Positions 1 to 6,900 are shown, counted from the stretch's first letter. The stretch: DNA of 8,858 nucleotides from Hyphomicrobiales bacterium (GCA_027069645.1 JALXEI010000019.1:1-8858), one strand, 5' to 3'. Numbers and translations: made by a program. The notes: generated by a model not told the origin, from the sequence alone.

Positions 1-633
1 GTTCAAAAAGGCCAGTTCGCGCAGGCGATGTTCCAGGGTTTTATAGTCGAACTCAACCATTGTGAAGGTTTCGGCAGACGGCCAGAAACGCACCTGAGTG
101 CCTTTCTTGCCATTGGCCGGACCGACCACTTCCAGCGGTGCTTTGGCGACACCATGCTCGAAGCTGATGAAATGCTCCTTGTCATCGCGCCAGACGGTGA
201 GATCAAGGCGGACAGAAAGGGCATTGACCACGGAAACACCGACGCCATGCAAGCCGCCCGAAACCTTGTAGCTGTTGCTGTCGAACTTGCCGCCCGCATG
301 GAGCTGCGTCATGATCACTTCGGCGGCTGATATGCCTTCCTCGCTGTGAATGGCCACCGGGATGCCGCGCCCATTGTCGGAGACCGAAACCGAGCCATCA
401 TCGTAAAGCACCACCCGCACCTCGTCGCAGTGCCCGGCGAGTGCCTCGTCAATGGCGTTGTCCACCACCTCATAGACCATGTGATGCAGGCCGGATCCAT
501 CGTCGGTATCACCGATATACATGCCGGGACGTTTGCGCACGGCATCAAGCCCTTTCAGCACCTTGATGCTGTCGGCGCCGTAATCGGCCTGTTCTTCTTC
601 ACCGTTCCCGGTGTTCTCTTGTTCATTGCTCAT
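1..633 (-). CDS. gyrB: DNA gyrase subunit B, N-terminal part (gene runs off the left edge)
   Basis: This is the ATPase subunit of DNA gyrase, which pairs with GyrA to introduce negative supercoils using ATP. The 211 codons present read without a stop to the window edge and cover the N-terminal GHKL ATPase domain; the rest, to the usual 800 residues or so, lies outside. Visible landmarks are KVLKGLDAVRKRPGMYIGD (24-42), the N-box VVDNAIDEAL (56-65) with the Mg-binding Asn59, DNGRGIP (86-92), and the ATP-lid glycine motif GGLHGVG (126-132). The acidic start, MSNEQENTGNGEEEQ, precedes the conserved YGADSIKVL, so the ATG at 633 fits the family. The upstream GGGAAA is only a modest ribosome site. 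It is the last gene seen of the dnaN operon, 61 bases after the LysE-type gene. That gap contains a TTGACC without a convincing -10, so a private promoter is possible but not shown. Confidence 0.98.
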   Translation of the reverse strand, partial: MSNEQENTGNGEEEQADYGADSIKVLKGLDAVRKRPGMYIGDTDDGSGLHHMVYEVVDNAIDEALAGHCDEVRVVLYDDGSVSVSDNGRGIPVAIHSEEGISAAEVIMTQLHAGGKFDSNSYKVSGGLHGVGVSVVNALSVRLDLTVWRDDKEHFISFEHGVAKAPLEVVGPANGKKGTQVRFWPSAETFTMVEFDYKTLEHRLRELAFLN

Positions 634-694
634 TTGGTTTTCCCGGAAATTCGGTTTTGAATGTTTTCATTTGCAAGGTTTAAACTGTATCAGG

Positions 695-1306
695 TCAACT
701 GGTGGCGATGCCAAGACCGGCGGCAATCATGATGCTTCCGGCGCCCCTGTTGAGTTTTTTCAGGGCGCTCGAACGGGTGAACAGATTGCGAATCTGCGCG
801 GCGATGGCCGAATAGGTCCCGATAATGATGATCAGGACCAGAGCATTGATGATTATGACGGGGAGCAGGGTCACCAGATCGACAGCGGCCATATCAATAA
901 CTGCCGGTAAAACGGCAAGATAAAACAGGATCGCCTTGGGGTTGCTGGCGGTTATCGTCAGGCCCGTGAAATAAGTGGCGATTGCGGTTTTGGGCTGACG
1001 CTTGCGCAGTTCGGTGATTTTGCCACTGGTGCGCCACAACCGGATGCCCAGATAAACCAGCCATGCACCGCCAGCCAGTTTGACGAACAAAAAGGCCTGG
1101 CCCATTTGGGAGGCGACCCAGGAAAGGCCGTAGAGGCTGGCCAGCAGGTAAATCAGATTTCCGGTGACAATGCCCAGGATATGGGGGATCGTGGCCGCGG
1201 CGCCATCGGCAAGAGAGCGCGCCACAACAGCCATGACACCGGGGCCTGGTGTCACCACATAAACGATCATGGCGATTGTAAAAGTCAGATACTGGTGCAG
1301 GGCCAT
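695..1306 (-). CDS. LysE/RhtB-family amino-acid exporter
   Basis: This 203-residue inner-membrane protein has the length and layout of the LysE/RhtB family, whose members export amino acids such as lysine, homoserine, threonine or leucine. Family marks are the first membrane helix ending in VTPGPGV (18-24), the segment VKLAGGAWLVYLGIRLW (75-91), NPKAILFYLAVLP (122-134), and later strongly hydrophobic helices around 140-170 and at the C-terminus; about six helices are expected. The substrate cannot be read from sequence. The start at 1306 matches the usual MALHQYL-type beginning, but the best ribosome site, GGAGG, lies about 14 bases upstream, longer than ideal. It begins 25 bases after the recF stop and ends 61 bases before gyrB, so it is probably co-transcribed with them. 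It has no evident link to replication and is best regarded as a passenger. Confidence 0.93.
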   Translation of the reverse strand: MALHQYLTFTIAMIVYVVTPGPGVMAVVARSLADGAAATIPHILGIVTGNLIYLLASLYGLSWVASQMGQAFLFVKLAGGAWLVYLGIRLWRTSGKITELRKRQPKTAIATYFTGLTITASNPKAILFYLAVLPAVIDMAAVDLVTLLPVIIINALVLIIIIGTYSAIAAQIRNLFTRSSALKKLNRGAGSIMIAAGLGIATS

Positions 1307-1331
1307 CAGGCTTTCACGAGCCTCCGGTGAG

Positions 1332-2537
1332 TTATCTCTGGTTCTGATTCTGTAACGGATCGACTATAGCACCTTCTTGCAGAGAATAGAACTGCGCATT
1401 GCTTCCGAATGACGAAAAAATATGATGATCCGTACCGGTCATAAAAGCCTGGGATGAAAGGGAAATAATCTCTTCAAACAGGGCCTTGCGGCGCGGTTCG
1501 TCGAGATGGGCGGAAATCTCGTCAAGAAGGATGAGGGGGGCCGTTCCATGCAGGTCGCGCAAAAGCTCCGCATGCGCCAGGATAAGGCCGACAAGCAGGG
1601 CTTTTTGTTCGCCCGTGGAGCAAAAACCGGCGGGCATGTTGCGGGGGCCGTGGGTGGCCAGAAAATCCGATCGATGCGGGCCGATGAGGGTCCGCCGGGC
1701 CGCCCGGTCGCGTTCCCGATTATCCCGGAGCACACGCAAATAGTGATCTTCAGCCTCTGTTGAGGGCATGATGCGCAGATCATGCTCAAGGTCTCCCTCC
1801 AGCGTCAGAGTCGACCAGGGAAACGGACCCGGATTGCCGTTTTCTTCTGCGGGGGACCATTTTCTGAGGACGGCATGGGCGAGTTGATCAACCGCTTCCA
1901 GCCGTGCGGCGGCGAGGGCCGCCCCGCTTTCGGCCATCAGGGTCTCAAGACCGGAAAACTGGCGATTGTCGCGCGATCCGCTGTCGAGCAGTCTGTTGCG
2001 CTGGCGCATGGCGCGCTCGAACTGGCCGCTGATTCGGCGAAAACCGGGATTGAGCCCCGTGATCAGCCGGTCGAGGAAGCGACGGCGCTCGGCAGCCGGG
2101 CCGGTGAACAGACCGTCAAGGGCCGGGGTCAGCCAGACGATTTGCAAAAGCTCGGCAAGCTTGCCCGGGCCGCGTACAGGATGACCGTCTATTTTGACAA
2201 GGCGTCCCGAAACCGCTTTTCCATCCGGCGAGAGTTCCCGTCCGGTGCCGATATCCGTTGATCCGTCCGGCCCCTGCAATCGCCCCGAGACGGCCCAAAG
2301 GCCACTGCCGTCAAAGCGGGCGAGATCGGCAAAGGGAGCCCCTCGCAAGCCGCGACCAGGAGACAACAGCGATACGGCTTCCAGCAGGTTGGTCTTGCCC
2401 GCACCGTTATCACCCGTCAGGACGACCGGGCGGCCGTCAAGCTCAAGGGCGAGATGTTTGTAATTGCGAAAATCGGTCAGTCGCAGACGCGACAGCCAGA
2501 CGCGTTCGGATTGTGTCGGCGCTGTTTCAGCTGGCAT
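1332..2537 (-). CDS. recF: DNA replication and repair protein RecF
   Basis: RecF is an SMC-like ATPase that acts with RecO and RecR to load RecA at single-strand gaps and to protect stalled forks. The 401-residue product is somewhat longer than the usual 360 or so, mainly through a short N-terminal extension (1-12) and some loops. It starts its conserved part at WLSRLRLTDFRNYKHLALEL (14-33). The Walker A GDNGAGKT is at 42-49, the ABC-type signature STGEQK at 307-312, and the Walker B LILLDE at 335-340, followed by the D-loop region SAHLD. The ATG at 2537 is preceded by AAGGA at good spacing, lying in the 11-base gap after the YdjM-like gene, so the two are likely translationally coupled. The position after dnaN fits the classical dnaA-dnaN-recF-gyrB order. 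Confidence 0.97.
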   Translation of the reverse strand: MPAETAPTQSERVWLSRLRLTDFRNYKHLALELDGRPVVLTGDNGAGKTNLLEAVSLLSPGRGLRGAPFADLARFDGSGLWAVSGRLQGPDGSTDIGTGRELSPDGKAVSGRLVKIDGHPVRGPGKLAELLQIVWLTPALDGLFTGPAAERRRFLDRLITGLNPGFRRISGQFERAMRQRNRLLDSGSRDNRQFSGLETLMAESGAALAAARLEAVDQLAHAVLRKWSPAEENGNPGPFPWSTLTLEGDLEHDLRIMPSTEAEDHYLRVLRDNRERDRAARRTLIGPHRSDFLATHGPRNMPAGFCSTGEQKALLVGLILAHAELLRDLHGTAPLILLDEISAHLDEPRRKALFEEIISLSSQAFMTGTDHHIFSSFGSNAQFYSLQEGAIVDPLQNQNQR

Positions 2538-2548
2538 TGGAATCCTTG

Positions 2549-3067
2549 TTACCCTTCGAAGGGAACTGCTTTATTGTCCTGCGTGTAACCCCACACGGCC
2601 AGCGCGACAAGGACAAGCTCCAGCCCGAAGGTCCAGTGCAGTACGAAATTAAGTATCCAGGGCGTAAAACGTGCCGGTACTTCAAAGAAATAAAATGCAT
2701 GATCGCTCAGCGGCCAGCCCCATTTTATTTTACCAACAACCGTATCAAGCAGCATATGCAGCATCAGATTTGCATAGATCACAAGCGACAGATTGAACAG
2801 ACGGCGACTGCGCGCTATGGTGCAGATGGCAAAAGCGATGACAAAAAGCAAGGTCCAAAAAAGGGGCAGATGCGTCAGATAGTCATGATGCAGGTGCCGC
2901 CGGTGGTCAATGAGAAAGAAATAGAGCAGATCAAGATCGGGAAGCAGCCCGGCGACAAGCCCTGCCGTCATTAAAGGCCGCTGAAAGTGATGATCAAAGG
3001 AAAGCCCCGGCAGCTGCATCATTTTTCGGGTCAGCAGCCAGCTGGCCGGAAGATGGGCGATAAGCAT
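2549..3067 (-). CDS. YdjM/DUF457-like membrane-bound metal-dependent hydrolase family protein
   Basis: This 172-residue membrane protein resembles the YdjM/DUF457 family (Pfam PF04307 type), annotated as membrane-bound metal-dependent hydrolases although their reaction is not established. The family pattern is visible: an early His5 in MLIAHLPASWLLTRK, then AGLLPDLDLLYF (39-50), a histidine-rich stretch with H55, H58, H60, H61 and H66, and a late H104xxxD108 followed by WGWPLSDH (116-123). The histidines and aspartates could bind a metal. Hydrophobic helices lie near 32-53, 67-85, 90-108 and 135-160. The start at 3067 is supported by the family-like N-terminus and by AGGAA upstream. It sits 26 bases after dnaN and 11 before recF, an unusual insertion into the replication operon. 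The family assignment is from remembered motifs; the function is unknown. Confidence 0.82.
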   Translation of the reverse strand: MLIAHLPASWLLTRKMMQLPGLSFDHHFQRPLMTAGLVAGLLPDLDLLYFFLIDHRRHLHHDYLTHLPLFWTLLFVIAFAICTIARSRRLFNLSLVIYANLMLHMLLDTVVGKIKWGWPLSDHAFYFFEVPARFTPWILNFVLHWTFGLELVLVALAVWGYTQDNKAVPFEG

Positions 3068-3093
3068 CAGTTGCCGTTCCTGTTCCTGTCCGT

Positions 3094-4212
3094 TCAGACC
3101 CGCATGGGCATCAGGACATAGAGGGTGGTTTCATCGCTGCCGTCCCTGACCATTGTGGGCGCACCGGGGTCGGACATCATGAAATTCATCACATCGCTTT
3201 CAATCTGCGCACTGATATCCAGCAGATAACGGGCATTGAAGCCGATTTCCAGCGGCTCGCTTTCGTATTGCGCCGCAATCTGTTCCTCGGCGCTGCCACT
3301 GTCCGGATTGGTGACGGAAAGAGTCAGCTGATCATGGCTGATGATCAGCTTGACGGCGCGCCCCTTGTCGGTGGAAAGGGTTGAAACGCGGTCAACGGCA
3401 GCGGCAAATTCGCTATTGGAAACGCTCATCAGCTTGTCATTGTTCTTGGGGATGACACGATCATAATCCGGGAAACTGGCATCAATGAGTTTCGAGGTCA
3501 GTTTGAGACCGTCGGTGGAAAGGCGGATCTTGCTTTCCGACAGATCAATTGTCATTTCAAGGTCACCATCCTCGCAGAGCTTGCGCAGTTCGGCGACGGT
3601 TTTGCGCGGCACAATCACCCCTGGTATTCCGGCAGCCCCTTCGGGGAGCGGCATTTCAAGTAGCGCAAGGCGATGACCATCGGTTGCCACGGAGCGCAGG
3701 ACGGGCCCGTCGGCATTTTCGGCGGCATGGAGAAATATGCCGTTGAGATAGAACCGTGTCTCTTCCGTTGAAATGGCAAACTGGGTTTTTTCGATCAGGC
3801 GCTTGAGGTCCTTGCCTTGCAGTTTGAAACTGTGAGTCATTTCACCGGCGTCAACGCCGGGGAAATCATCGGGGGCAAGAGCCTGAAGGGAAAAGCGGGC
3901 CTTGCCGGCCACCACGTCCATCTGACTGTCGTCACCGGTGCGCGAGAGTTCAAGCTGGGATCCGTCGGGCAGTTTGCGGACAATATCATGAAGAATAACG
4001 GCCTGCACGGTCGTACCGCCCGGCTGGCTCACCATCGCCGGAATATGCTCGATAACCTCGATATCAAGGTCGGTCGCCGTCAGGGTCAGTTCGTTGCCTT
4101 CGGCGCGCAACAATACGTTTGAAAGAATGGGAATTGTGCTGCGGCGCTCGACGACCCCGGTCACATGAGCCAGGGCCTTTAACAGGGCGCTTCGTTCAAT
4201 GGTAATCTGCAT
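3094..4212 (-). CDS. dnaN: DNA polymerase III subunit beta (sliding clamp)
   Basis: DnaN forms the ring-shaped dimer that encircles DNA and holds DNA polymerase III and many repair enzymes on it. The 372 residues match the normal length, giving three clamp folds of roughly 120-125 residues each. The N-terminus MQITIERSALLKALAHVTGVVERRSTIPILSNVLL is the classic clamp start, FYLNGIFLH begins the second half of the middle domain, SFPDYDRVIPKNN marks the third, and the protein ends in YVLMPMRV, the conserved C-terminus that lines the partner-binding pocket. No good Shine-Dalgarno sequence precedes the ATG at 4212; the start is chosen by homology. A 398-base gap separates it from dnaA, with a terminator and a separate promoter, so it is probably not simply read through from dnaA. 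Confidence 0.98.
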   Translation of the reverse strand: MQITIERSALLKALAHVTGVVERRSTIPILSNVLLRAEGNELTLTATDLDIEVIEHIPAMVSQPGGTTVQAVILHDIVRKLPDGSQLELSRTGDDSQMDVVAGKARFSLQALAPDDFPGVDAGEMTHSFKLQGKDLKRLIEKTQFAISTEETRFYLNGIFLHAAENADGPVLRSVATDGHRLALLEMPLPEGAAGIPGVIVPRKTVAELRKLCEDGDLEMTIDLSESKIRLSTDGLKLTSKLIDASFPDYDRVIPKNNDKLMSVSNSEFAAAVDRVSTLSTDKGRAVKLIISHDQLTLSVTNPDSGSAEEQIAAQYESEPLEIGFNARYLLDISAQIESDVMNFMMSDPGAPTMVRDGSDETTLYVLMPMRV

Positions 4213-4335
4213 GGATCGTCAGTTCGCTATATGTAATGTTTGAGGGCTGCAACGATATCAGGTCGCCAGTTCACCCCCGGGTTCCTCGCTGGTTGTCAAC
4301 CGTTGCGGCGGGTTCAAATCGCCGAACGGGAGCAC

Positions 4336-4365
4336 ACTATAAGGGCAAACCGGGGAAAAGGACAA
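4336..4365 (-). promoter_or_regulatory. Candidate sigma-70 promoter for dnaN
   Basis: Read on the minus strand there is a -35 element TTGTCC (4360-4365), an 18-base spacer, and a -10 element TATAGT (4336-4341). Transcription would begin near 4329, giving dnaN a leader of about 117 bases. It lies just downstream of the dnaA-dnaN hairpin terminator, as expected for an independent promoter of the dnaN-recF-gyrB operon. A second, weaker possibility, TTGCAG with a short 15-base spacer to TATAGC, lies just upstream of the start codon. Confidence 0.55.
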
Positions 4366-4424
4366 TGGCTGGCAAAAGATGCTCTGGATAAGTGCTGATC
4401 CGGCCAGGTACGGGCGGCCGAAAA

Positions 4425-4468
4425 ACGCCAGCCGGGGCAGCCGCTTTACGGTCCGCCCCGGCTTTTTT
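4425..4468. terminator. GC-rich hairpin terminator between dnaA and dnaN, possibly bidirectional
   Basis: The arms AGCCGGGGC (4430-4438) and GCCCCGGCT (4455-4463) form a perfect 9-bp stem, with a smaller CCG/CGG stem inside the loop (4441-4443 with 4449-4451). On the plus strand the stem runs straight into T-residues up to 4468. On the minus strand, the direction of dnaA, the stem is followed after four bases by five T. The shape is better for plus-strand termination, but no plus-strand gene is seen here, so its main job is probably to end dnaA transcripts. Confidence 0.7.
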
Positions 4469-4596
4469 GTCTGTTCGCCCCGGATCGGAATCCATAGCCA
4501 TAGCCACAGGTCCGGCTGTTCCGAGTACGAATCCGGCAAACAGTTTCCGTTGCAACTTGCCGGTCTCAGCGTATTGGTCCCAGTCTTCGCGAGGAT

Positions 4597-4615
4597 GCCA
4601 GCCGAAACGGCTAGC
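4597..4615 (-). other. Hairpin overlapping the dnaA stop codon
   Basis: On the minus strand GCTAGCCG and CGGCTGGC pair around a TTT loop, giving an 8-bp stem with one G-T pair that includes the dnaA TAG stop. No T-tract follows, so it is not an intrinsic terminator; it may stabilise the message 3' end, or be chance. Confidence 0.4.
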
Positions 4616-6089
4616 TGTGCAGATCATTTTTGAGGGTTTCAATCTCGTCGCGAAGATTGGGATCCTCGTTCATCAGTTCCTCGATCTTTCTGATGGCATG
4701 AATGACCGTGGTATGGTCTCTGCCCCCGAAACGCCTGCCGATCTCGGGGAGCGAGCGGCTGGTCAGCTGTTTGGACAAATACATGCCAATCTGTCGTGGA
4801 CGCACAATGGAGCGGGTCCGCCGGGCAGACAACAGATCGCCACGCGATACAGCATATTGCTGCGAGATGGTGCGCAGAATGTCATCGATGCGCACCCGCC
4901 GGGGTTCGCTGCCGCCGATGATCGCACTGACAATTTCCATTGCCACCTGCATGGTCACGGGCTGGGCCGTTAGCTGATAGGCGGCCCGCAGCCGCGTGAT
5001 GGCGCCCTCAAGTTCGCGACCGCTTTGCGTCAGCTTGTCGGTGAGGAAATTGAGCACATCGTCGGGAACCACAAAACCGGGACATTCACCGGCCTCCAGT
5101 TCCACTCTTTGTTGCAGGATGCGCAAACGCAGCTCACGATCGAAGGCGCCGATTTCAGTCACGAGGCCTCCTGCCATACGCGAGCGCATGCGTGGATCCA
5201 GGCATTTCAGCTTGGCCGGTGACAGCGCCGAGGCAACCACAACCTGGCGACCGCTGTCGATCAGGGCATTGATTGTGTGATCAAATTCCTTTTGATTGTT
5301 CTCGCCCTTGAGGAACTGGATATCGTCAATCAGCAATATATCTGCACTGCGCAGATTCTCCTTGAAAGCAAGGGCATCCTTGTTGGTCAGGGCATCGGCA
5401 AAATCAATCATGAACCGTTCTGCGGTCATATAGATGACTTTGGTATCTCGCGCCTTTTGTTTCAGTTCCCAGGCAATCGCCTGCATCAGATGGGTTTTGC
5501 CCCGTCCGACATCGGCGTGGAAAAAGAGCGGGTTGTATTTGGGCTGACATGTTGTAATCGTTTCGGCGATTTGCCTTGCCGCGGCGCAGGCGAGCCTGTT
5601 GCTGGCAGAGACAACAAAGGTCTCGAATGTCTGGCCGGGATTGAGGGGTGAACCACTGTTCTTTTGTCGTCCCGGATGCCGGGCCGTTGCCTTGCGCATA
5701 TTATTCCCGTCGACGGGAAGGTCCGGTCGGGTCTGGCATCCCGGTGAAACGGGTGCAGGAGTGGAAGGGGCGGCAGTATCTGCGGAAACACCGGCAAGGT
5801 TGCTGGCGGTGTTGGCCATGCTGTTGGGACCGCGAAGCAAAAACTCCAGCGATGTGACCTCGGACAATTCGCTTTTGCAGGTCGAAAGAACCCTTGTTGC
5901 ATAATGGGATTCCAGCCACTTTTGCAAAAATTTGGTTGGAACCGATAATTGCAGCAGGCCGTCTGACAGGCCCTCGGGCTCCACGCGGCCAAACCAGCTT
6001 GAATAGACTTCCTCGCCAAGTTCGGCGCGCAGTCTCTGCTTTATGCGTTCCCAGTTCTTTCCAATGTCACGATCAGATGTATTTACCAT
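4611..6089 (-). CDS. dnaA: Chromosomal replication initiator protein DnaA
   Basis: DnaA is the AAA+ ATPase that binds DnaA boxes and unwinds the origin to load the DnaB helicase. The 492 residues show all four domains: domain I (about 1-85, NWERIKQRLRAELGEEVYSSWF), a low-complexity Pro/Ser/Ala linker (about 90-150), AAA+ domain III (about 155-375) and DNA-binding domain IV (about 385-492) with the signature GGRDHTTVIHAI (455-466). In domain III the Walker B aspartates are D255 and D256 (LLIDDIQFL), the arginine finger is R304 (RSRM) and the sensor II arginine is R358 (GRELEGA). Two sites are odd: Walker A reads ADVGRGKT (192-199), lacking its usual first glycine, and sensor I reads SAL (287-289) where SDR is usual. 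A GGTGGGG lies at suitable spacing before the ATG at 6089; an ATG at 6107 would add six residues but lacks a ribosome site. Confidence 0.97.
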   Translation of the reverse strand: MVNTSDRDIGKNWERIKQRLRAELGEEVYSSWFGRVEPEGLSDGLLQLSVPTKFLQKWLESHYATRVLSTCKSELSEVTSLEFLLRGPNSMANTASNLAGVSADTAAPSTPAPVSPGCQTRPDLPVDGNNMRKATARHPGRQKNSGSPLNPGQTFETFVVSASNRLACAAARQIAETITTCQPKYNPLFFHADVGRGKTHLMQAIAWELKQKARDTKVIYMTAERFMIDFADALTNKDALAFKENLRSADILLIDDIQFLKGENNQKEFDHTINALIDSGRQVVVASALSPAKLKCLDPRMRSRMAGGLVTEIGAFDRELRLRILQQRVELEAGECPGFVVPDDVLNFLTDKLTQSGRELEGAITRLRAAYQLTAQPVTMQVAMEIVSAIIGGSEPRRVRIDDILRTISQQYAVSRGDLLSARRTRSIVRPRQIGMYLSKQLTSRSLPEIGRRFGGRDHTTVIHAIRKIEELMNEDPNLRDEIETLKNDLHS

Positions 6090-6762
6090 TATACAGGTCC
6101 CCACCATTTAATGTGAAACAGCCGGTTCGATTGCCGGGGGGGCTTCGAACAAGCCCGTGATCCGCAAGGGCCCGGGCGGCTGTTCAGTCGTTCAACAGAT
6201 CATTGCGTATATTCTTTGTCGATATTCGGCCTGTATCCCGGGCCGATGACGTTATTTTCCCATCTCCTGTTTCCTGCCTCGAACTGCCGGCTCCTGTGCG
6301 TTCCGGCTCTCCTTGTCCTGTGCGCCGCTCATCTACCGGTTGCCGGTTGCGCCTTTCCTGTTCTGACAATCCGGGTCAAAAGCGGCGACGCATCCAATCC
6401 GGTGCTCCCTCGTACAGACCCTTTTTATTCGGGGTCCGAATCAACAGATAGGCGATGAACATGTTTTTTTACCGGCTTTTAGCGGGCAATACTGCAACCG
6501 TATGCCGGTGCTTCAGGGTTCCGGTCCCTGCCACGACATTGGTCATGGCAGATGATTGCTGCCAGCCCGGAGCCGGCATCGCTTCATTCCGCGCAGTCAT
6601 TTTGTATGTGCCCCTCTATGCCTCTGTTATCTGAAAAAAGGCCAAGCCGAACCGGTTCGAGAAAGCGCAGGCTTTTTCGATTTCGCATTTGCAACGTTTC
6701 AGAATGGCCAGAAGTCCCCGTGACGAGAATACAAATATAAGGGGCTTCAGCGAATTTCAGTT

Positions 6763-6778
6763 TGTGGATTTATCCACC
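6763..6778. promoter_or_regulatory. Two overlapping DnaA-box-like sites forming an inverted repeat
   Basis: TTATCCACC on the plus strand (6770-6778) differs from the TTATCCACA consensus at one base. TGTGGATTT (6763-6771) is a 7-of-9 match read on the minus strand. Together they form the perfect inverted repeat GTGGAT-TT-ATCCAC (6764-6777). This is the left end of the candidate DnaA-binding cluster and lies just downstream of the predicted dnaA transcription start. Confidence 0.55.
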
Positions 6779-6787
6779 GATCCTGGG

Positions 6788-6816
6788 ACTATACACAGCC
6801 TCAAAAAGCTTGGCAA
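6788..6816 (-). promoter_or_regulatory. Candidate dnaA promoter overlapping a DnaA box
   Basis: On the minus strand a TTGCCA -35 (6811-6816) is followed by a 17-base spacer and a TATAGT -10 (6788-6793). This is the best minus-strand promoter-like sequence found between rpsT and dnaA. The -10 overlaps the DnaA-box-like CTATACACA (6789-6797) and is flanked by the inverted pair at 6763-6778, a layout suited to repression of dnaA by DnaA. Initiation near 6781 would leave a leader of about 690 bases. Confidence 0.5.
6789..6797 (+). promoter_or_regulatory. DnaA-box-like site
   Basis: CTATACACA matches the relaxed consensus TTATNCACA at every position but the first. It coincides with the -10 of the candidate dnaA promoter. 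Confidence 0.5.
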
Positions 6817-6868
6817 GAGCGTGAATACGGGGTTTTTGTTGCTTTTCCATCTTGACAGACGGGGCTTG

Positions 6869-6895
6869 CCGGAGGGTGCAGAACCTCCCGGTTTT
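6869..6895 (+). terminator. Terminator-like hairpin on the strand opposite dnaA
   Basis: CCGGAGG (6869-6875) pairs with CCTCC and GG (6884-6888 and 6890-6891) with one bulged C and an eight-base loop, and TTTT follows on the plus strand. It has the form of a weak intrinsic terminator for rightward transcripts, though no plus-strand gene precedes it. It lies between DnaA-box-like sites, so it may instead be an origin structural element or chance. Confidence 0.35.
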
Positions 6896-6900
6896 ATGAT

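Larger units (their letters stand above)
4213..4610. other. dnaA-dnaN intergenic region
   Basis: This 398-base gap contains no convincing gene. Reading in the direction of transcription, it holds a hairpin at the dnaA stop, a strong GC-rich hairpin with T-tracts on both sides, a dnaN promoter candidate, and a leader of about 117 bases. An open frame at 4258-4539 on the minus strand is proline- and tryptophan-rich without family resemblance and is judged non-coding. Confidence 0.7.

Noticed and set aside
1782..2261. Long plus-strand open frame opposite recF
   Set aside because: It is an antisense shadow of recF, without ribosome site or family resemblance.
4294..4299. Perfect TTGACA on the minus strand upstream of dnaN
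   Set aside because: No -10-like sequence at normal spacing; the base-poor match GGGTGA occupies the site.
4490..4508. Short repeated CATAGC units
   Set aside because: Only two adjacent copies, in a non-conserved gap; most likely chance.
6088..6093. Perfect TATAAT on the minus strand overlapping the dnaA start codon
   Set aside because: No matching -35 at 16-18 bases, and initiation there would begin inside the coding region.
6090..6107. Upstream ATG giving DnaA six extra residues
   Set aside because: No ribosome site precedes it, whereas GGTGGGG stands at a useful distance before the ATG at 6089.
6158..6168. TGATCCGCA, near a Caulobacter-type weak DnaA box
   Set aside because: It differs in the conserved CACA core and is isolated from the cluster.
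6184..6369. Minus-strand 61-codon open frame just upstream of dnaA
   Set aside because: It begins with TTG, has no clear ribosome site, is rich in codons rare in the neighbouring genes (AGG, ATA, GGA, ACA) and its product is low-complexity and unlike any family known to me.
6216..6458. Plus-strand 80-codon open frame with a hydrophobic segment
   Set aside because: TTG start, no ribosome site, no promoter and no recognisable family; it overlaps the probable dnaA leader.
6648..6662. GGTTCGA, resembling a tRNA T-loop
   Set aside because: No T-stem complement, acceptor stem or anticodon arm can be built around this copy or the one at 6121-6131.
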